Part shown: one piece after another, positions 63,462-64,000 of the stretch
Position numbering within the stretch: the first letter of the stretch is position 1
Layout: each line of letters opens with the position of its first letter
Assembly (NCBI GenBank): GCA_020692215.1
Contig: JAIMKW010000005.1
Coordinates: forward strand, 186,001 to 250,000
DNA from: Sandarakinorhabdus sp.
GTDB lineage: Bacteria > Pseudomonadota > Alphaproteobacteria > Sphingomonadales > Sphingomonadaceae
Direction of reading: 5' to 3'
Length of the DNA: 64,000 nt
Translations under genes and position numbers: made by a program
The notes under the pieces: model-generated
What the model was told of the DNA's origin: nothing
The model's database searches: none
What the model saw: only the letters and a program-made list of their open reading frames with translations

Positions 63462-64000
63462 GGCGCGCTGCTTCCACGAAGGCGGCGATCTTTGCAAGAT
63501 TCTTGACGCCGGGTGCGTCCTCCACGCCTGATGAAACATCGACAAATGGCGCCTGCGTGCGCCGGATAGCCTCGGCAACGGTATCGCCGGTCAGCCCGCC
63601 AGCCAGAATCCACGGCATTGCCGGCCGCGCATCCGAAAGCAGCCGCCAATCGAACCGAAGCCCGTTTCCACCGGGCAGTACGGCATTTTGCGGGGCCTTG
63701 GCATCCAGCAGCAGCGAATCAGCAGCCGCGAAATCGCGCTCGGCAGCCCGGATGTCGGCTGCGGACTTCACGCCGACGGCTTTCCACACGGGCAGCCCGA
63801 AGCGCGCCTTCACAGCTGCAACCCGGGAGGGGGATTCGCCGCCCTGCAACTGGATGGCGCCCAGGCGGGCAACCTTCACGCTTTGATCGAGCAGCGCATC
63901 ATCCGGATCGACATAGACACCGACCTTCAGGATATGCGGCGCGCGCTCGGCAAGGCCTTGCGCCTTTTCGGCCGGGATCGCCCGTGGACTGGGCGGAAAG
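63454..64000 (-). CDS. trpF: phosphoribosylanthranilate isomerase, 5' end beyond window
   Basis: The frame is open to the window edge. Visible motifs are [51 protein letters not shown] and [15 protein letters not shown], all typical of TrpF. It catalyses the Amadori rearrangement in tryptophan synthesis and is the first visible gene of the trp operon. Roughly the first 30 residues are missing. Confidence 0.96.
   Translation of the reverse strand, partial: FPPSPRAIPAEKAQGLAERAPHILKVGVYVDPDDALLDQSVKVARLGAIQLQGGESPSRVAAVKARFGLPVWKAVGVKSAADIRAAERDFAAADSLLLDAKAPQNAVLPGGNGLRFDWRLLSDARPAMPWILAGGLTGDTVAEAIRRTQAPFVDVSSGVEDAPGVKNLAKIAAFVEAARRA

Overview
The window is a GC-rich chromosome segment from an alphaproteobacterium, most probably of the order Sphingomonadales. 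The signs are an OmpA protein with a long proline linker, a DUF1013 (TrcR-type) regulator, a PEPxxWA-CTERM protein, the trpF-trpB-trpA-accD-folC gene order, DUF1178 next to grxC, and an RNase E with an acidic insert in its S1 domain and a C-terminal GWW motif. Genes are tightly packed with many ATGA, TGATG and GTGA overlaps and frequent GTG or TTG starts. I saw no insertion sequence, prophage or CRISPR array.

Layout. 1-3.3 kb: end of an OmpA gene, a small exported protein, an SCP2-like protein, an Ala/Asp-rich lipoprotein and lipB. 3.4-9.3 kb: a D-Ala-D-Ala carboxypeptidase, a complete polyamine ABC transporter (potFHIG order) and an alpha/beta hydrolase. 9.3-20 kb: a BioC-like methyltransferase facing comF-grxC-nitrilase-DUF1178, tRNA-Arg(CCT), two hypothetical proteins, a sterol desaturase-type hydroxylase, a DUF3089 protein, ruvX, pyrB with a catalytically dead pyrC homologue, and a Sel1/SPOR protein. 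20-24.3 kb: DUF1013 regulator, a SLOG-like/multi-TM fusion protein, a TenI-like protein and the PLP homeostasis protein YggS.

24.5-37.7 kb is a Tad (Flp) pilus locus: a PEP-CTERM protein, tadE, tadG, a 0.6-kb leader, the pilin flp, a terminator-like hairpin, then cpaB, cpaC, a small protein, cpaE, cpaF, tadB, tadC, two TPR proteins and the prepilin peptidase cpaA. Downstream on the other strand lies a membrane-anchored coiled-coil protein with six exact 29-residue repeats.

40-64 kb: glutaryl-CoA dehydrogenase-like and Rieske oxygenase genes, trmB, accA, an M48 protease, a Nudix hydrolase, a thioesterase, GlsB, a hydrolase and rne. Upstream of rne is an unusual array of hairpins at an exact 27-nt period. 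Then come fliD-fliS, a remnant of a Crp-type regulator beside a DUF3011 protein, a three-gene operon (TPP enzyme, M20 peptidase, VOC protein), tRNA-Ser(GGA), a nitroreductase, and the trpFBA-accD-folC operon running off the right edge. accA and accD lie in the same window but about 16 kb apart.

The best candidates for undescribed biology are the phased hairpin array in front of rne, the SLOG-like membrane protein, and a structured candidate small RNA next to the DUF1013 gene.
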